Source of the DNA: an uncultured Bacteroidales bacterium
Lineage (GTDB): Bacteria; Bacteroidota; Bacteroidia; Bacteroidales; UBA932
Assembly: GCA_944323845.1 (NCBI GenBank)
Contig: CALUUA010000004.1
Coordinates: 62,001 to 126,000 of the forward strand
Reading direction: 5' to 3'
Length of the DNA stretch: 64,000 bases
Shown: one piece after another, positions 43,553 to 53,100 of the stretch
How positions within the stretch are numbered: position 1 is the stretch's first letter
Layout: the number at the start of each line of letters is the position of its first letter
Notes under the pieces: generated by a model
Seen by the model: only the letters and a program-made list of their open reading frames with translations
Databases searched by the model: none
Told to the model about the DNA's origin: nothing
Program-made: the position numbers and the translations under genes

Positions 43553-46500
43553 ATGGATAACAGGAAATTCACTCTGTGGAACAGAATTTCAGCCGTATTC
43601 GTGCTCGTGGTTTCGGCTGTCACTTATCTGCTGACCATAGAGCCGACGGCCTCGTTCTGGGATTGCGGGGAATTCATAGCGTCATCTTATAAACTGGAAG
43701 TGGGTCATCCTCCCGGAAACCCTGTGTTCCAGCTGATTGCACGCTTCTTTACAATGTTTGCGGACAATATGCATGCGGCAGTGGCCGTAAATGTGATGAG
43801 CGCACTTTGTTCCGCACTCACCATATTTTTCCTGCATCTGACTATCGTGTTTCTGGCCAAAAGGGTGATAAAGCCGGATGCTGACGGGAAATATTCCGTT
43901 CCCCGCGCCATTGCCGTTTACGGCTCGGGAATAGTCGGTTCTCTGGCTTACTGCTTCTCCGACACTTTCTGGTTTTCGGCGGTCGAAGGTGAGGTCTATG
44001 CGATGTCTTCGCTTTTCACGGCGATGGTATTCTGGGCGATGACGAAGTGGTACGAACAGGCCGACACGCCTTATGCGAACAGGTGGATAGTGCTCATATC
44101 GTTTCTGATGGGCCTGTCCATAGGCGTACACCTGCTGAACCTGCTTACGATTCCGGCCCTTGTCTTCATGTTCTACTACAGGAAGCGTGAGGACGGGCAT
44201 TATTCTTTCTGGGAGTATGTGAAGATATTCCTGCTTTCCGCCGTCATACTCGCCGTCATCCTGTTCGGTATCATACCGTATCTGCCGAAATTCGCGGCAT
44301 ATACCGACCTGTTTTTCGTGAATGTCCTGGGACTCCCGTTCAACACCGGAGCCGCCTTTTTCATGATAGCCCTGCTGGCTGCATGTTTCTGGGGGCTTTT
44401 CCATACTATGAAGAAGAAGGCGGTGCTGGCGAATACCCTGCTCCTCTGTTTTACGGTGATTGTCATAGGTTTCTCCATATTTTCGGTGGTAATCATCCGT
44501 TCGGCAGCCAAGACGCCTACGAACGAGTACCAGCCGGACAATCCTTTTACTCTCATACGGTATCTGGGGCGCGAGCAGTACGGTTCCAATCCGATACTGT
44601 ACGGGCAGTATTTTGATGCCCCGTATGAAGTGGTGACTCCGAAATACTGGGCGCCTATGGGTGACAGGTACGTACATGCCGACAGCCCTGGGGAACTGAA
44701 ATATCCTGCAGAGGGCAAGATGCTCTTCCCGCGCATGTGGGCCGGAGGAGACCAGCGGTACATCGACTTCTACGAGTCTTACATGAACGGGAAAGGCACC
44801 CCTGTACCGGGGGCGGAACACAAGAAGCCCACTTTCGGCACGAATCTCTATTTCTTCCTGGACTATCAGTTGAACTGGATGTACTGGAGATACTTCATGT
44901 GGAATTTTGCCGGAAGGCAGAATGATATCCACAGCCCGTCGCCGGGAGAGATTTTCGCGGGAAACTGGGAAAGCGGCATAGGATTCATAGACAAGGCCCG
45001 TCTCGGCGACCAGACCGACGCTCCCGACTATCTGAAGAACAACAAGGGGAAGAATCATTATTACATGCTTCCTCTTCTGCTCGGTCTCATAGGCCTGTTC
45101 TTCCAGTTCTCCCGCGACAAGAGGGGGACATGGCTCACTTTCCTTCTGTTCTTCATGACCGGAATAGCCATCGTGATATACCTCAACCAGCCTCCGTATC
45201 AGGTCAGGGAGAGGGATTATGCATATGCAGGCTCGTTCTATGCATTTTCCATATGGATAGGATTGGCCGTAGCCGCCATATATTCCTTCATCGAAGACCT
45301 GCTTGCCGGCAAGACCGGCAATGCGTCGGCGCAGACAGTCCGCACGGCCGCCGCTTCCGTCGTGTCGCTGGTATGCCTCGGAGTGCCGGCTCTCATGGCG
45401 CAGCAGAACTGGGACGACCATGACAGAAGCCATCGCCGCACCGCCGTCGAGCTTGCGCGGAACTATCTGAATTCTGTGGGTCCGGACGGAATCCTTATCA
45501 CGCATGGCGACAATGATACCTTCCCTCTCTGGTATGCCCAGGAGGTGGAGAATGTCCGGACTGACGTGAGGATATGCAACACGTCCCTGCTCGGTACGGA
45601 CTGGCATATCGACCAGATGAAATATGCCTGCAACGAGTCCGCCCCTCTGCCTCTGACGGTGGGTATGGACCAGTATCTGTACGGTACGAACGAACTCGTG
45701 TTCATTTACGATGTCCGCGATACCGTCATTCCCATCAAGGACGTGATGCGCGTTTTCAAGCATCCTCGAGCCAAGGTGGAACTTACCAGCGGCAAGATGG
45801 TGGACTATATCATGTCCCGGAAGATAAGCGTGCCTGTGAACAAGGAGAATGTCATCAAGTACGGCATTCTGGACGAAAAATATGCCGGCATGATACCTGA
45901 TGAGATAGTGCTCGAAATGCCTGAAAGCAAGACCTTCATCACCAAGCCAGAGCTCTTCCTTCTGGATCTCCTTTCCAATTATCAGTGGGACAGACCGATA
46001 AACATGCTTTCAATGGGCGGTGATCTGGATATCGGCCAGAAGAGCTACCTGATGTATGAAGGCTTCTCCTACAAGCTCGTTCCGATAAAGGGGCCTATGA
46101 GCAGCTCCGAACCGGGACTGACGGATACCGAAGACCTTTATCGCAAGATGACGGAGGTTTTCAGTTGGGACGCCCTCAGCAGAGATGACTATTTTGTGGA
46201 TTATCAGAATCTTTATACGTTCTGCGGAGTCATGTCCCAGAGGAACCTTTTCCTGAATGCCGCCGAGAAGATGATGGACGAAGGCCGCAGCGACAGGGCA
46301 TTGGAGATGCTGGACATGTGCGAGCGGAATGTGCCTGAATACAATTTCCCTCTGGATATGACCTACCTCGGATTCAGCAACGAGTATATGGTTCTGAGGA
46401 TGATTTCACTGTACTATGATCTGGGACAGGGGGACAAGGCCCGCAGCATGGCGGCCAGATTCGCCGACGAACTGATGGATTCCGCCGGATTCTTCCTCTC

Positions 46501-46669
46501 GTTCTATGATTACAGGCCGGATGAGTTCAACACTGTCTTCACGTATATCCAGAATCTGCAATATGTCTATGATGCCGGAGGGGACAAGGCTCTGGCCGAC
46601 GAGCTTGATGCCAGGATTACTGCCCTGATCGACCCGACCGGAGAACTTTCGGCAGGGCAGGAAAGTTAG
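43553..46669 (+). CDS. DUF2723 multi-pass membrane protein, possible glycosyltransferase
   Basis: The 1038-residue protein has about 10-12 membrane helices in its first 600 residues and a soluble C-terminal part (about 690-1038) that includes TPR-like helices. The N-terminal loop TIEPTASFWDCGEFIASSYKLEVGHPPGNP is the mark of DUF2723, a family related to GT-C protein O-mannosyltransferases. The Asp/Glu in this loop resembles the catalytic acidic residue of GT-C enzymes. Protein glycosylation in the periplasm is a plausible but unproven role. It is the only gene in its unit. Confidence 0.88.
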   Translation: MDNRKFTLWNRISAVFVLVVSAVTYLLTIEPTASFWDCGEFIASSYKLEVGHPPGNPVFQLIARFFTMFADNMHAAVAVNVMSALCSALTIFFLHLTIVFLAKRVIKPDADGKYSVPRAIAVYGSGIVGSLAYCFSDTFWFSAVEGEVYAMSSLFTAMVFWAMTKWYEQADTPYANRWIVLISFLMGLSIGVHLLNLLTIPALVFMFYYRKREDGHYSFWEYVKIFLLSAVILAVILFGIIPYLPKFAAYTDLFFVNVLGLPFNTGAAFFMIALLAACFWGLFHTMKKKAVLANTLLLCFTVIVIGFSIFSVVIIRSAAKTPTNEYQPDNPFTLIRYLGREQYGSNPILYGQYFDAPYEVVTPKYWAPMGDRYVHADSPGELKYPAEGKMLFPRMWAGGDQRYIDFYESYMNGKGTPVPGAEHKKPTFGTNLYFFLDYQLNWMYWRYFMWNFAGRQNDIHSPSPGEIFAGNWESGIGFIDKARLGDQTDAPDYLKNNKGKNHYYMLPLLLGLIGLFFQFSRDKRGTWLTFLLFFMTGIAIVIYLNQPPYQVRERDYAYAGSFYAFSIWIGLAVAAIYSFIEDLLAGKTGNASAQTVRTAAASVVSLVCLGVPALMAQQNWDDHDRSHRRTAVELARNYLNSVGPDGILITHGDNDTFPLWYAQEVENVRTDVRICNTSLLGTDWHIDQMKYACNESAPLPLTVGMDQYLYGTNELVFIYDVRDTVIPIKDVMRVFKHPRAKVELTSGKMVDYIMSRKISVPVNKENVIKYGILDEKYAGMIPDEIVLEMPESKTFITKPELFLLDLLSNYQWDRPINMLSMGGDLDIGQKSYLMYEGFSYKLVPIKGPMSSSEPGLTDTEDLYRKMTEVFSWDALSRDDYFVDYQNLYTFCGVMSQRNLFLNAAEKMMDEGRSDRALEMLDMCERNVPEYNFPLDMTYLGFSNEYMVLRMISLYYDLGQGDKARSMAARFADELMDSAGFFLSFYDYRPDEFNTVFTYIQNLQYVYDAGGDKALADELDARITALIDPTGELSAGQES

Positions 46670-46726
46670 CGCTGGGCGGTTCTGCGGCCGGCCGGACCGG
46701 GAAACTTTAAAGAAAAACCGGAAACG

Positions 46727-46759
46727 TTGCCGGAAATTGAAATAATTGATTTATATTTG
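46727..46759 (+). promoter_or_regulatory. Promoter of tRNA-Ala
   Basis: TTG (46727-46729), 22 nt, TATATTTG (46752-46759). The mature tRNA begins 32 bp after the -7 box. Confidence 0.65.
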
Positions 46760-46790
46760 CAGCCGGATCCTGAACGGTCCGGCATGCAAT

Positions 46791-46864
<74 letters not shown>

Positions 46865-46869
46865 CACAG

Positions 46870-46902
46870 GCGGAAAGGCTGGAAAGTCTTTCCGCTTTTT
46901 TT
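46870..46902 (+). terminator. Terminator of tRNA-Ala
   Basis: GCGGAAAG (46870-46877) pairs with CTTTCCGC (46888-46895), followed by seven T. It reaches into the stop codon of the convergent methyltransferase gene. Confidence 0.85.
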
Positions 46903-47833
46903 ATCTTCTCAGCCTTACGAAGATGCTTAACGGAAGATTCTTCCCGAAACTGTCCCGCAGGACAAGTTCTCCGCATTCCAGCCCCGGGCAGTCCTGCGGG
47001 AGCCCGAATGCCTGCCTCACTACAGTTTCCCCGAGCATGGCCGAATATCCGTTCGAATACAGGTTGAGCACCATGAAACTGTCCTGTGGAGCCAGAATCG
47101 CGCCCACGCATTTCATGATTTCGTACAGGCATTCGTCGAGTTTCCATTTTTCGCCGTCAGGACCGTGCCCGTAGGCCGGAGGATCCAGAATGATGCCCTG
47201 ATACGTGTTTCCTCTTTTCGCTTCCCGTCCGGCAAACTTCAGTGCATCTTCCACTACCCACCTGATATTGTCCAGACGGCTCAGTTCCATGTTGTTCCTG
47301 GCCCACGTGACCACCTGCCTTACCGAGTCCAGATGCGTGACGTCGGCTCCCGCCGCCTTTGCCGCCAGCGATGCAGCTCCGGTGTAGGCGAACAGATTCA
47401 GCACCTTCGGCTTCGGCCTGCCTTGCGCGGCGTTTCCTTTCACCAGATCGAGCGTGTTCCTGTAGATGTATTCCCAGTTCGGAGCCTGCTCCGGGAAGAC
47501 TCCTACATGCTTGAATGCAGTGAGTCCGAGCCGCAATGTGAAATCCAGTCCTTCCTGCGAGCCGCGGTACCTTATCAGCCACTGGTCCTCCATCTTCCTG
47601 CGCCTGTCCCATGTACCGCTGTCTTCCTTTCCGGCTTTTCCGAAACCTGCTCCCGGACGGAATGCCACATGTATCCTCCTGTTCCATTCTGCTTCGGACA
47701 ATGTCTTGTCCCACAGGGCTTTCGGCTCCGGTCTGGACATGTAGTACCGCCCGAATCTTTCGAGCTTTTCGAAATGGCCGGAATCCACCAGTTCATAGTC
47801 ATTCCAGAAATCCCCGGGAGTTTCTATCTTCAT
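46901..47833 (-). CDS. Class I SAM-dependent methyltransferase, RlmI/RlmK-like
   Basis: The 310-residue protein has an N-terminal domain of about 100 residues, then a Rossmann methyltransferase with NLFAYTGAASLAAKAAGADVTHLDS and the IILDPPAYG motif that follows the catalytic strand. This pattern is that of 23S rRNA (cytosine-C5) methyltransferases related to YccW/RlmI and the C-terminal half of RlmKL; the PUA domain of RlmI is absent. Substrate therefore uncertain: most likely rRNA. A standalone gene convergent with the tRNA. Confidence 0.8.
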   Translation of the reverse strand: MKIETPGDFWNDYELVDSGHFEKLERFGRYYMSRPEPKALWDKTLSEAEWNRRIHVAFRPGAGFGKAGKEDSGTWDRRRKMEDQWLIRYRGSQEGLDFTLRLGLTAFKHVGVFPEQAPNWEYIYRNTLDLVKGNAAQGRPKPKVLNLFAYTGAASLAAKAAGADVTHLDSVRQVVTWARNNMELSRLDNIRWVVEDALKFAGREAKRGNTYQGIILDPPAYGHGPDGEKWKLDECLYEIMKCVGAILAPQDSFMVLNLYSNGYSAMLGETVVRQAFGLPQDCPGLECGELVLRDSFGKNLPLSIFVRLRR

Positions 47834-47889
47834 CTTTGCTTGTCATTTACGGAATTATCCGGCAAATATACTCTAAATGAATAAAAATA

Positions 47890-47918
47890 TTGTATTTCGC
47901 TGAAATTTGTTAATTTTG
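47890..47918 (+). promoter_or_regulatory. Promoter of pgk
   Basis: TTG (47890-47892), 18 nt, TAATTTTG (47911-47918), 64 bp before the start codon. A GGGCAATGATAAAAGG segment fills the leader, in which the short inverted pair ATTGCCCG/CGGGCAAT (47933-47949) may form a hairpin. Confidence 0.65.
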
Positions 47919-47982
47919 CAAGGATGTATTGGCATTGCCCGACGGGCAATGATAAAAGGATTTAACTTATAATCATTTTTAT

Positions 47983-49236
47983 ATGCAACAGAATATTGAT
48001 ACTTACGATTTTTCCGGCAAGAAAGCCATCGTAAGGGTGGATTTCAATGTTCCACTCAATGAGAAGTTTGAGATTACCGATGACACCCGTATCAGGGCTG
48101 CCATTCCGACTCTGAAGAAAGTGCTTGAAAAAGGCGGTTCGCTCATCATCATGTCCCATCTGGGCCGTCCGAAGGGCGTATCGGAGAAATTCTCTCTCAA
48201 ACATATCCTCGGCCGTGTGGAGGAACTGCTCGGTGTCCCTGTGAAATTCGCGGATGACTGCATGGCTGCAGACGACAAGGTCGCCGCCCTCAAGCCGGGC
48301 GAAGTCCTCGTGCTCGAAAACCTGCGTTTCTATGCAGAGGAGGAAGGCAAGCCGAGAGGTCTCGCGGAAGACGCTACCGATGAGGAAAAGAAAGCTGCCA
48401 AGGCTGCCGTGAAGGAAAGCCAGAAGAAATTCGTCGAAAAGCTGGCTTCATATGCCGACTGCTATATCAATGACGCATTCGGAACAGCTCACCGCGCACA
48501 TGCATCCACAGCCCTCATCGCCAAGTATTTCCCGAACGACAAGATGTTCGGTTACATCATGGAAGGCGAGATCAAGGCCATCGACCGCGTGCTGAAGACT
48601 CCGGAGCATCCTGTAACCGCTATCATCGGCGGAGCCAAGGTGTCATCGAAGATAGGCATCATCGAGCATCTGTTCGATGTGGTGGACAACATGATCATCG
48701 GCGGCGGCATGGTCTACACTTTCATCAAGGCCCAGGGCGGCAAGATCGGAAATTCCCTCTGCGAGGATGACCAGCAGCAGCTTGCTCTCGATACCATGAA
48801 GAAGGCTGAGGAAAAAGGCGTCAAGCTGTTCCTCTCCAAGGAAGTGGTCATCGCCGATGCATTCTCTGCCGATGCCAATACGAAGATCTGCCGCAACGAC
48901 GAGATTCCTGACGGATGGGAGGGTGTCGATGCAGCTCCGAGCACTCTTGCAGCATGGGAGGATGTCATCATGAAGTCCAAGACCATTCTTTGGAACGGAC
49001 CTGTGGGCGTATTCGAGATTCCGGCATTCGCCAAAGGTACCAACAAAGTGGCCGAAATGCTGGCAAAAGCTACGGAAAACGGAGCGTTCACCCTTGTAGG
49101 CGGCGGCGATTCTGTAGCGGCTGTCACCCAGATGGGTTATGCGAAGAAAGTCAGCTATGTATCTACCGGCGGCGGCGCCATGCTCGAATACCTCGAAGGC
49201 AAGGAACTCCCCGGCATTGCAGCCATCAGGGAATAA
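47983..49236 (+). CDS. pgk: Phosphoglycerate kinase
   Basis: The 417-residue glycolytic enzyme has the signature [12 protein letters not shown] at the N-terminus, HLGRPKG, the central [10 protein letters not shown] and the C-terminal GGGDSVAAV. It transfers a phosphate from 1,3-bisphosphoglycerate to ADP. Codon use is strongly biased and the gene has its own promoter and terminator, consistent with high expression. The length is standard. Confidence 0.98.
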   Translation: MQQNIDTYDFSGKKAIVRVDFNVPLNEKFEITDDTRIRAAIPTLKKVLEKGGSLIIMSHLGRPKGVSEKFSLKHILGRVEELLGVPVKFADDCMAADDKVAALKPGEVLVLENLRFYAEEEGKPRGLAEDATDEEKKAAKAAVKESQKKFVEKLASYADCYINDAFGTAHRAHASTALIAKYFPNDKMFGYIMEGEIKAIDRVLKTPEHPVTAIIGGAKVSSKIGIIEHLFDVVDNMIIGGGMVYTFIKAQGGKIGNSLCEDDQQQLALDTMKKAEEKGVKLFLSKEVVIADAFSADANTKICRNDEIPDGWEGVDAAPSTLAAWEDVIMKSKTILWNGPVGVFEIPAFAKGTNKVAEMLAKATENGAFTLVGGGDSVAAVTQMGYAKKVSYVSTGGGAMLEYLEGKELPGIAAIRE

Positions 49237-49276
49237 TCATATCTTCCGAATCAAGAAGGTTTTCTTAAAATTTTAA

Positions 49277-49284
49277 TACCTTTG
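49277..49284 (+). promoter_or_regulatory. -7 box of lgt, overlapping the pgk terminator
   Basis: TACCTTTG is a perfect -7 box 37 bp before the lgt start. Its last three bases are also the first of the terminator stem. No TTG at the -33 position is visible. Confidence 0.55.
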
Positions 49285-49315
49285 CGGTCTGGAATAATCC
49301 GGACCGCAATTTTTT
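49282..49315 (+). terminator. Terminator of pgk
   Basis: TTGCGGTC (49282-49289) pairs with GACCGCAA (49302-49309), extended inward by TGG/CCG with one wobble, loop AATAAT, followed by six T (49310-49315). Transcripts begun at the overlapping lgt promoter would start within the 5' arm and could not form it. Confidence 0.8.
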
Positions 49316-49321
49316 ACTGTT

Positions 49322-50203
49322 ATGTTAGATTTTCTGGCAATATACTGGAATGTCAGCCCCGAAATTTTCCATATCGGGTCGCTGTCTATCCGGTGGTACT
49401 CCCTTCTTTTCGTGTCGGGCTTTGTACTGGGATGGTTTATCTTCAAATGGTTCTTCAAGCGGGAAGGCCTTCCTCTGACCCTCTTGGATCCGCTGCTCTA
49501 TACTCTTCTTATCGGTACGATAGTGGGTGCGAGATTAGGCCACTGTATTTTCTATCAGCCTGACTACTATTTCGGAAGCTGGCAGGGCTTCTGGGAGATT
49601 TTCATGCCGTGGAAAGGGGGACTGGCCAGCCACGGTGGCACTATAGCCCTGTTTCTGGCCATGTGGTGGTATGCAAGGCATTACGGAAGGAAGTATGATT
49701 TCGACCTGTTGTGGATATTGGACCGTCTCTGCATCGCCGTCTGTTTCGCCGGTGCGCTGATCCGTCTCGGAAACCTCTTCAATTCCGAGATTTACGGTGA
49801 TGTGACCGGGCTTCCGTGGGGATTCGTATTCGAGCTGCGCGGGGAGACTGAGCCGAAACATCCTACACAGCTGTATGAGGCCTTGAGCTATACCATACTC
49901 GGCTTCGTTCTGCTTGCGCTTTACAAGTACAGGCTTGAAAAACTGAAAAGGGGCACGATTATCGGCATATTCTTCATAGTGCTGTTCGGAATGCGCTTCC
50001 TTATAGAATTCATAAAGGAACCTCAGGTGGGCTTCGAGGAGAACATGATCCTGAATATGGGACAGATCCTTAGCATCCCGTTCATCCTGATAGGCGTCGG
50101 CATACTGATATATAGTCTGAAGTGCGGCAAGCCGGCCATGATAGTCCATCCTGAAAAGCCGAAGCAGACTCCGGTACATTATGCCAGAAGCTTGAAAAAG
50201 TAA
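49322..50203 (+). CDS. lgt: Prolipoprotein diacylglyceryl transferase
   Basis: This 293-residue integral membrane enzyme (about seven helices) has SIRWYSLLFVSGFVLGW near the N-terminus, the catalytic HGG segment (MPWKGGLASHGGTIAL), and the Lgt signature RLGNLFNSEIYGDVTGLPWG. It attaches diacylglycerol to the lipobox Cys of prolipoproteins, such as the SusD and PUL lipoproteins of this window. The ATG at 49322 follows the pgk terminator by 6 bp. Confidence 0.97.
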   Translation: MLDFLAIYWNVSPEIFHIGSLSIRWYSLLFVSGFVLGWFIFKWFFKREGLPLTLLDPLLYTLLIGTIVGARLGHCIFYQPDYYFGSWQGFWEIFMPWKGGLASHGGTIALFLAMWWYARHYGRKYDFDLLWILDRLCIAVCFAGALIRLGNLFNSEIYGDVTGLPWGFVFELRGETEPKHPTQLYEALSYTILGFVLLALYKYRLEKLKRGTIIGIFFIVLFGMRFLIEFIKEPQVGFEENMILNMGQILSIPFILIGVGILIYSLKCGKPAMIVHPEKPKQTPVHYARSLKK

Positions 50204-50213
50204 GGGAACATAT

Positions 50214-50987
50214 ATGATAAAGGCGGTTTTTTTCGATATAGACGGGACACTGGTCAGTTTCAGGACCCATGAAATTTCCCGGCCGGTCATGGATGCGCTT
50301 TACAGTCTGAAGGAAAAAGGCGTGAAGCTCTTCATTGCCAGCGGCAGGCATTTCCTGATAATGGACAATCTGGGCGGTTTCCCTTTTGACGGCTATGTAT
50401 GCATGAACGGTTCCCTTATCATGGATCAGGGGGAAATCATATACAGCCATCCTATGGATAAGGATGATGTGGCTGCCGTCATCGACGTGGCGGAGTCCGG
50501 ACAGATTCCGTGCGTGCTTTTTGCGGAAAAGGAGATAGTGATAAATTGTCAGAACGAGCTTACGGATCGGGTTGCCCGCATGATCCGGCTGCCTATGCCG
50601 GAACCTTCCTCTCTGGAGCCGTTCAAGTCTTCTCCGGTCTGTCAGTTCACCATTTTCATGAACGGTGACGTTGAGGCGGAACGCCTCACCCCGGTGCTGA
50701 AACATTCGGTGACGACCCGCTGGCATCCTGAATTTACGGACATTGTTCCGGAGAACATTTCCAAGGCTGAAGGGGTGGCCAGGATCATTGCCCGATACGG
50801 TATCGGGCAGGATGAGGTCATGGCTTTCGGCGACGGCGGAAACGATGTGGAGATGATTGAATATGCCGGGATAGGCGTGGCGATGGGCAATGCGGCCCCT
50901 GATGTCAGGAAACATGCCGATTATGTCACGTCCTCCGTGGATGAAGACGGGGTCGTGGCCGCGTTCCGGCATTTCGGCCTTCTTTAG
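50214..50987 (+). CDS. Cof-type HAD phosphatase
   Basis: This 257-residue HAD-superfamily hydrolase has motif I FFDIDGTLVSF, motif II ASGR, Lys in SKAEGVARI and motif IV GDGGNDVEM. The type IIB cap between motifs II and III assigns it to the Cof subfamily, whose members dephosphorylate sugar phosphates, pyridoxal phosphate or flavin nucleotides. The true substrate cannot be deduced. It begins 10 bp after lgt, so probably co-transcribed. Confidence 0.9.
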   Translation: MIKAVFFDIDGTLVSFRTHEISRPVMDALYSLKEKGVKLFIASGRHFLIMDNLGGFPFDGYVCMNGSLIMDQGEIIYSHPMDKDDVAAVIDVAESGQIPCVLFAEKEIVINCQNELTDRVARMIRLPMPEPSSLEPFKSSPVCQFTIFMNGDVEAERLTPVLKHSVTTRWHPEFTDIVPENISKAEGVARIIARYGIGQDEVMAFGDGGNDVEMIEYAGIGVAMGNAAPDVRKHADYVTSSVDEDGVVAAFRHFGLL

Positions 50988-51016
50988 GAAACCATGTCCA
51001 TCCGCTTCAGAATTCA

Positions 51017-51048
51017 TTTGTGAATGACCCTATAAATTTTTATATTTG
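51017..51048 (+). promoter_or_regulatory. Promoter of trxA
   Basis: TTTG (51017-51020), 20 nt, TATATTTG (51041-51048) is a complete consensus match, 24 bp before the start codon. Confidence 0.8.
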
Positions 51049-51072
51049 TCATCTGTATAAATCAAGTTAGAA

Positions 51073-51387
51073 ATGGAAAAGATAATCAATGACGCGAATA
51101 TCGCTGAAGTGCTGGCTTCGGACAAGCCGGTGATGATAGATTTCTGGGCTACATGGTGCGGCCCGTGCAGGATGCTGGCTCCGGTCGTGGAGGAAATCGC
51201 TGCCGAGTATGAAGGCCGTGCGGTCATCGGAAAATGCAATGTGGACGAGTCTTCGGACACGCCGATGAAATACGGAATCAGGAACATCCCTACCCTGCTG
51301 TTCTTCAAGAACGGACAGCTGGTGGACAGGCTGGTGGGCGCTGTTCCCAAGGGCGAGATTACAGCCAAGCTGGATTCCCTCCTGTAG
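51073..51387 (+). CDS. trxA: Thioredoxin
   Basis: The 104-residue single-domain protein has the active site WCGPC (Cys29, Cys32) and the cis-Pro in the NIPTLLFF segment. No signal peptide is visible, so it acts in the cytoplasm, reducing disulfides. It has its own promoter and is followed 42 bp later by a beta-barrel protein gene. Confidence 0.97.
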   Translation: MEKIINDANIAEVLASDKPVMIDFWATWCGPCRMLAPVVEEIAAEYEGRAVIGKCNVDESSDTPMKYGIRNIPTLLFFKNGQLVDRLVGAVPKGEITAKLDSLL

Positions 51388-51429
51388 TCCATGTTGTAAA
51401 GTGAAATCAGTCAAAAAGAGATCCGGAAG

Positions 51430-52080
51430 ATGAAAAAGATATTGACAGGGGCGTTGCTTGCATTTGCGCTCATCTTTGCCGCAGCGTCGGAGGCTTCAGC
51501 CCAGGTTTCGTTCGGAGTGACGGGCGGGGCTACCTTCTCCAGACTCAGCAAAGAGGTAATCAAGGGTGAAAACATGACGCAGTATCATGTGGGAGGAACG
51601 GTGCAGATCAGCCTGCCTCTCGGATTTTCCATCCAGCCTTCTCTCATATATAATGTGAAAGGTTCGAGGTTCAGCCTTGCGGACACTCCGGCGGCTCCTT
51701 CCGGAAATGTGACTGTAGGTTATCTGGAAGTGCCTGTGTCTCTTCAGTGGGGCCCGGATCTTCTCCTGTTCCGCCCGTTTCTGGATGTGACCCCGTTCGT
51801 GGGTTATGGTCTGAACAACAGATTCAGCATCTCCGGGATGGAGACAGTGAAGAATTCATGGGACGGGAGTTCTGTCAACCGCTGGGAATACGGCGTGGGC
51901 GTAGGTATAGGACTTGAAATCTGGAAATTCCAGGTGATCGGCAGATACAACTGGAATTTCGGTTCCCTTCTCGACTTCAGCAAGGATCTCGGGGACGGTG
52001 GTTTCGGTCCGGCTCTGCGCAATTCGTTCGAACGCGGGAATTTCGGCGGTTTTACGTTGACTGCTGCGATTCTTTTCTGA
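51430..52080 (+). CDS. Outer-membrane beta-barrel protein (porin-family type)
   Basis: The 216-residue product has a signal peptide ending EASAQVSFG and a small barrel of about eight strands with alternating hydrophobic residues and a C-terminal aromatic residue (TLTAAILF). It resembles the PorT/OmpW-like 'outer membrane beta-barrel' family common in Bacteroidota. The ligand or role is unknown. It may be transcribed with trxA. Confidence 0.8.
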   Translation: MKKILTGALLAFALIFAAASEASAQVSFGVTGGATFSRLSKEVIKGENMTQYHVGGTVQISLPLGFSIQPSLIYNVKGSRFSLADTPAAPSGNVTVGYLEVPVSLQWGPDLLLFRPFLDVTPFVGYGLNNRFSISGMETVKNSWDGSSVNRWEYGVGVGIGLEIWKFQVIGRYNWNFGSLLDFSKDLGDGGFGPALRNSFERGNFGGFTLTAAILF

Positions 52081-52083
52081 TGT

Positions 52084-53100
52084 ATGCTTTCTGTCAGGGT
52101 TCAGGATGTCGAGATGATTGTTGATAAGATAAAAGAGTTTTGCGGAAACGACTGGAAAAGGGTCGGGGTCAGGATGAAAGGATCGCTCATGAGCGACATT
52201 TCCCTGTTGAATTCCACCAATGATATGATTCTTTCCCATTCCGGGAAGCAATTGCGGCCGATGCTGTCGCTGCTCGTGGCCAAGGCCTGTTCCGGTGACA
52301 GTGTCTTGCCTGAAGACAGCATAAGGGTCGCGGCTGCCGCCGAGCTCCTGCACAACGCTACCCTTCTTCATGATGATGTCGCCGACGAAAGCGATGTCAG
52401 AAGGGGAAATCCGACATTGAACAGCCTGATGGGGCCTTCCGTCTCCGTTCTGGTAGGGGATTACTGGCTGGTGGCCGCCATGAACGAGATACAGGCCGCC
52501 GAGCATTTCGGGCCCAGACTTATTTCCATCTTTTCCCGGACATTGACGCATCTGGCCGAAGGGGAAATGCTCCAGCTTCAGAAAGCCCGGTCGGGGGATA
52601 CCGTGGAGGAAGATTATCTCAGGATTATTTTCAGCAAGACAGCTTCCCTTTTCGAGGCAGCCGCTCTGGCAGCCGCCATTTCGGTAAATGCCGGCGCGGA
52701 GGCTGAAGAGGCTGTCCGGAAGTATGCAGTTTCTCTCGGGCTGGCCTTCCAGATCAGGGATGACATCTTCGATTATTCCGATGACCGTGGCATAGGTAAA
52801 CCTGTAGGCGTGGATATTATGGAGCAGAAGATTACCATGCCGCTGCTCGGAGCTTTCAGGAATGCGTCTCCGGAAGAGGAAAGGGAAGTCCGCACCTGGA
52901 TTTCCTCCATACGGGAGCATCCGGAATACGGCTCGGAAATAGTGGACTTCGTCAGAAGCCGTGACGGCATAAGCTATGCTGAAAAAAGGCTTGGCGACTA
53001 TATCGGAGCGGCTACTGATGCCATAGCCGGATTTCAGAAGACCCGGTCCGGAAGATATCTTGAAGAAATGGCCCATTATGTGGCGGAGAGGAGAATCTGA
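52084..53100 (+). CDS. Polyprenyl (octaprenyl-type) diphosphate synthase
   Basis: This 338-residue trans-prenyltransferase has the first Asp-rich motif LLHDDVADESDVRRG, in the DDxxD form, and the second, FQIRDDIFDYSDD. GKQLRPML is the isopentenyl-diphosphate site. It makes the long isoprenoid chain used by MenA for menaquinone. The start at 52084 lies 3 bp after the preceding stop; the stop overlaps the next start (TGATG). Confidence 0.9.
   Translation: MLSVRVQDVEMIVDKIKEFCGNDWKRVGVRMKGSLMSDISLLNSTNDMILSHSGKQLRPMLSLLVAKACSGDSVLPEDSIRVAAAAELLHNATLLHDDVADESDVRRGNPTLNSLMGPSVSVLVGDYWLVAAMNEIQAAEHFGPRLISIFSRTLTHLAEGEMLQLQKARSGDTVEEDYLRIIFSKTASLFEAAALAAAISVNAGAEAEEAVRKYAVSLGLAFQIRDDIFDYSDDRGIGKPVGVDIMEQKITMPLLGAFRNASPEEEREVRTWISSIREHPEYGSEIVDFVRSRDGISYAEKRLGDYIGAATDAIAGFQKTRSGRYLEEMAHYVAERRI

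Noticed and set aside
43682-45763. A 693-codon leftward frame opposite the DUF2723 gene
   Set aside because: The plus-strand protein is an obvious membrane protein; the antisense product is Arg/His-rich with no recognisable domain.
47933-47949. Inverted pair ATTGCCCG/CGGGCAAT in the pgk leader as a terminator or riboswitch
   Set aside because: The arms are almost adjacent, with a loop of about one base, there is no T run, and no aptamer-like structure surrounds it.
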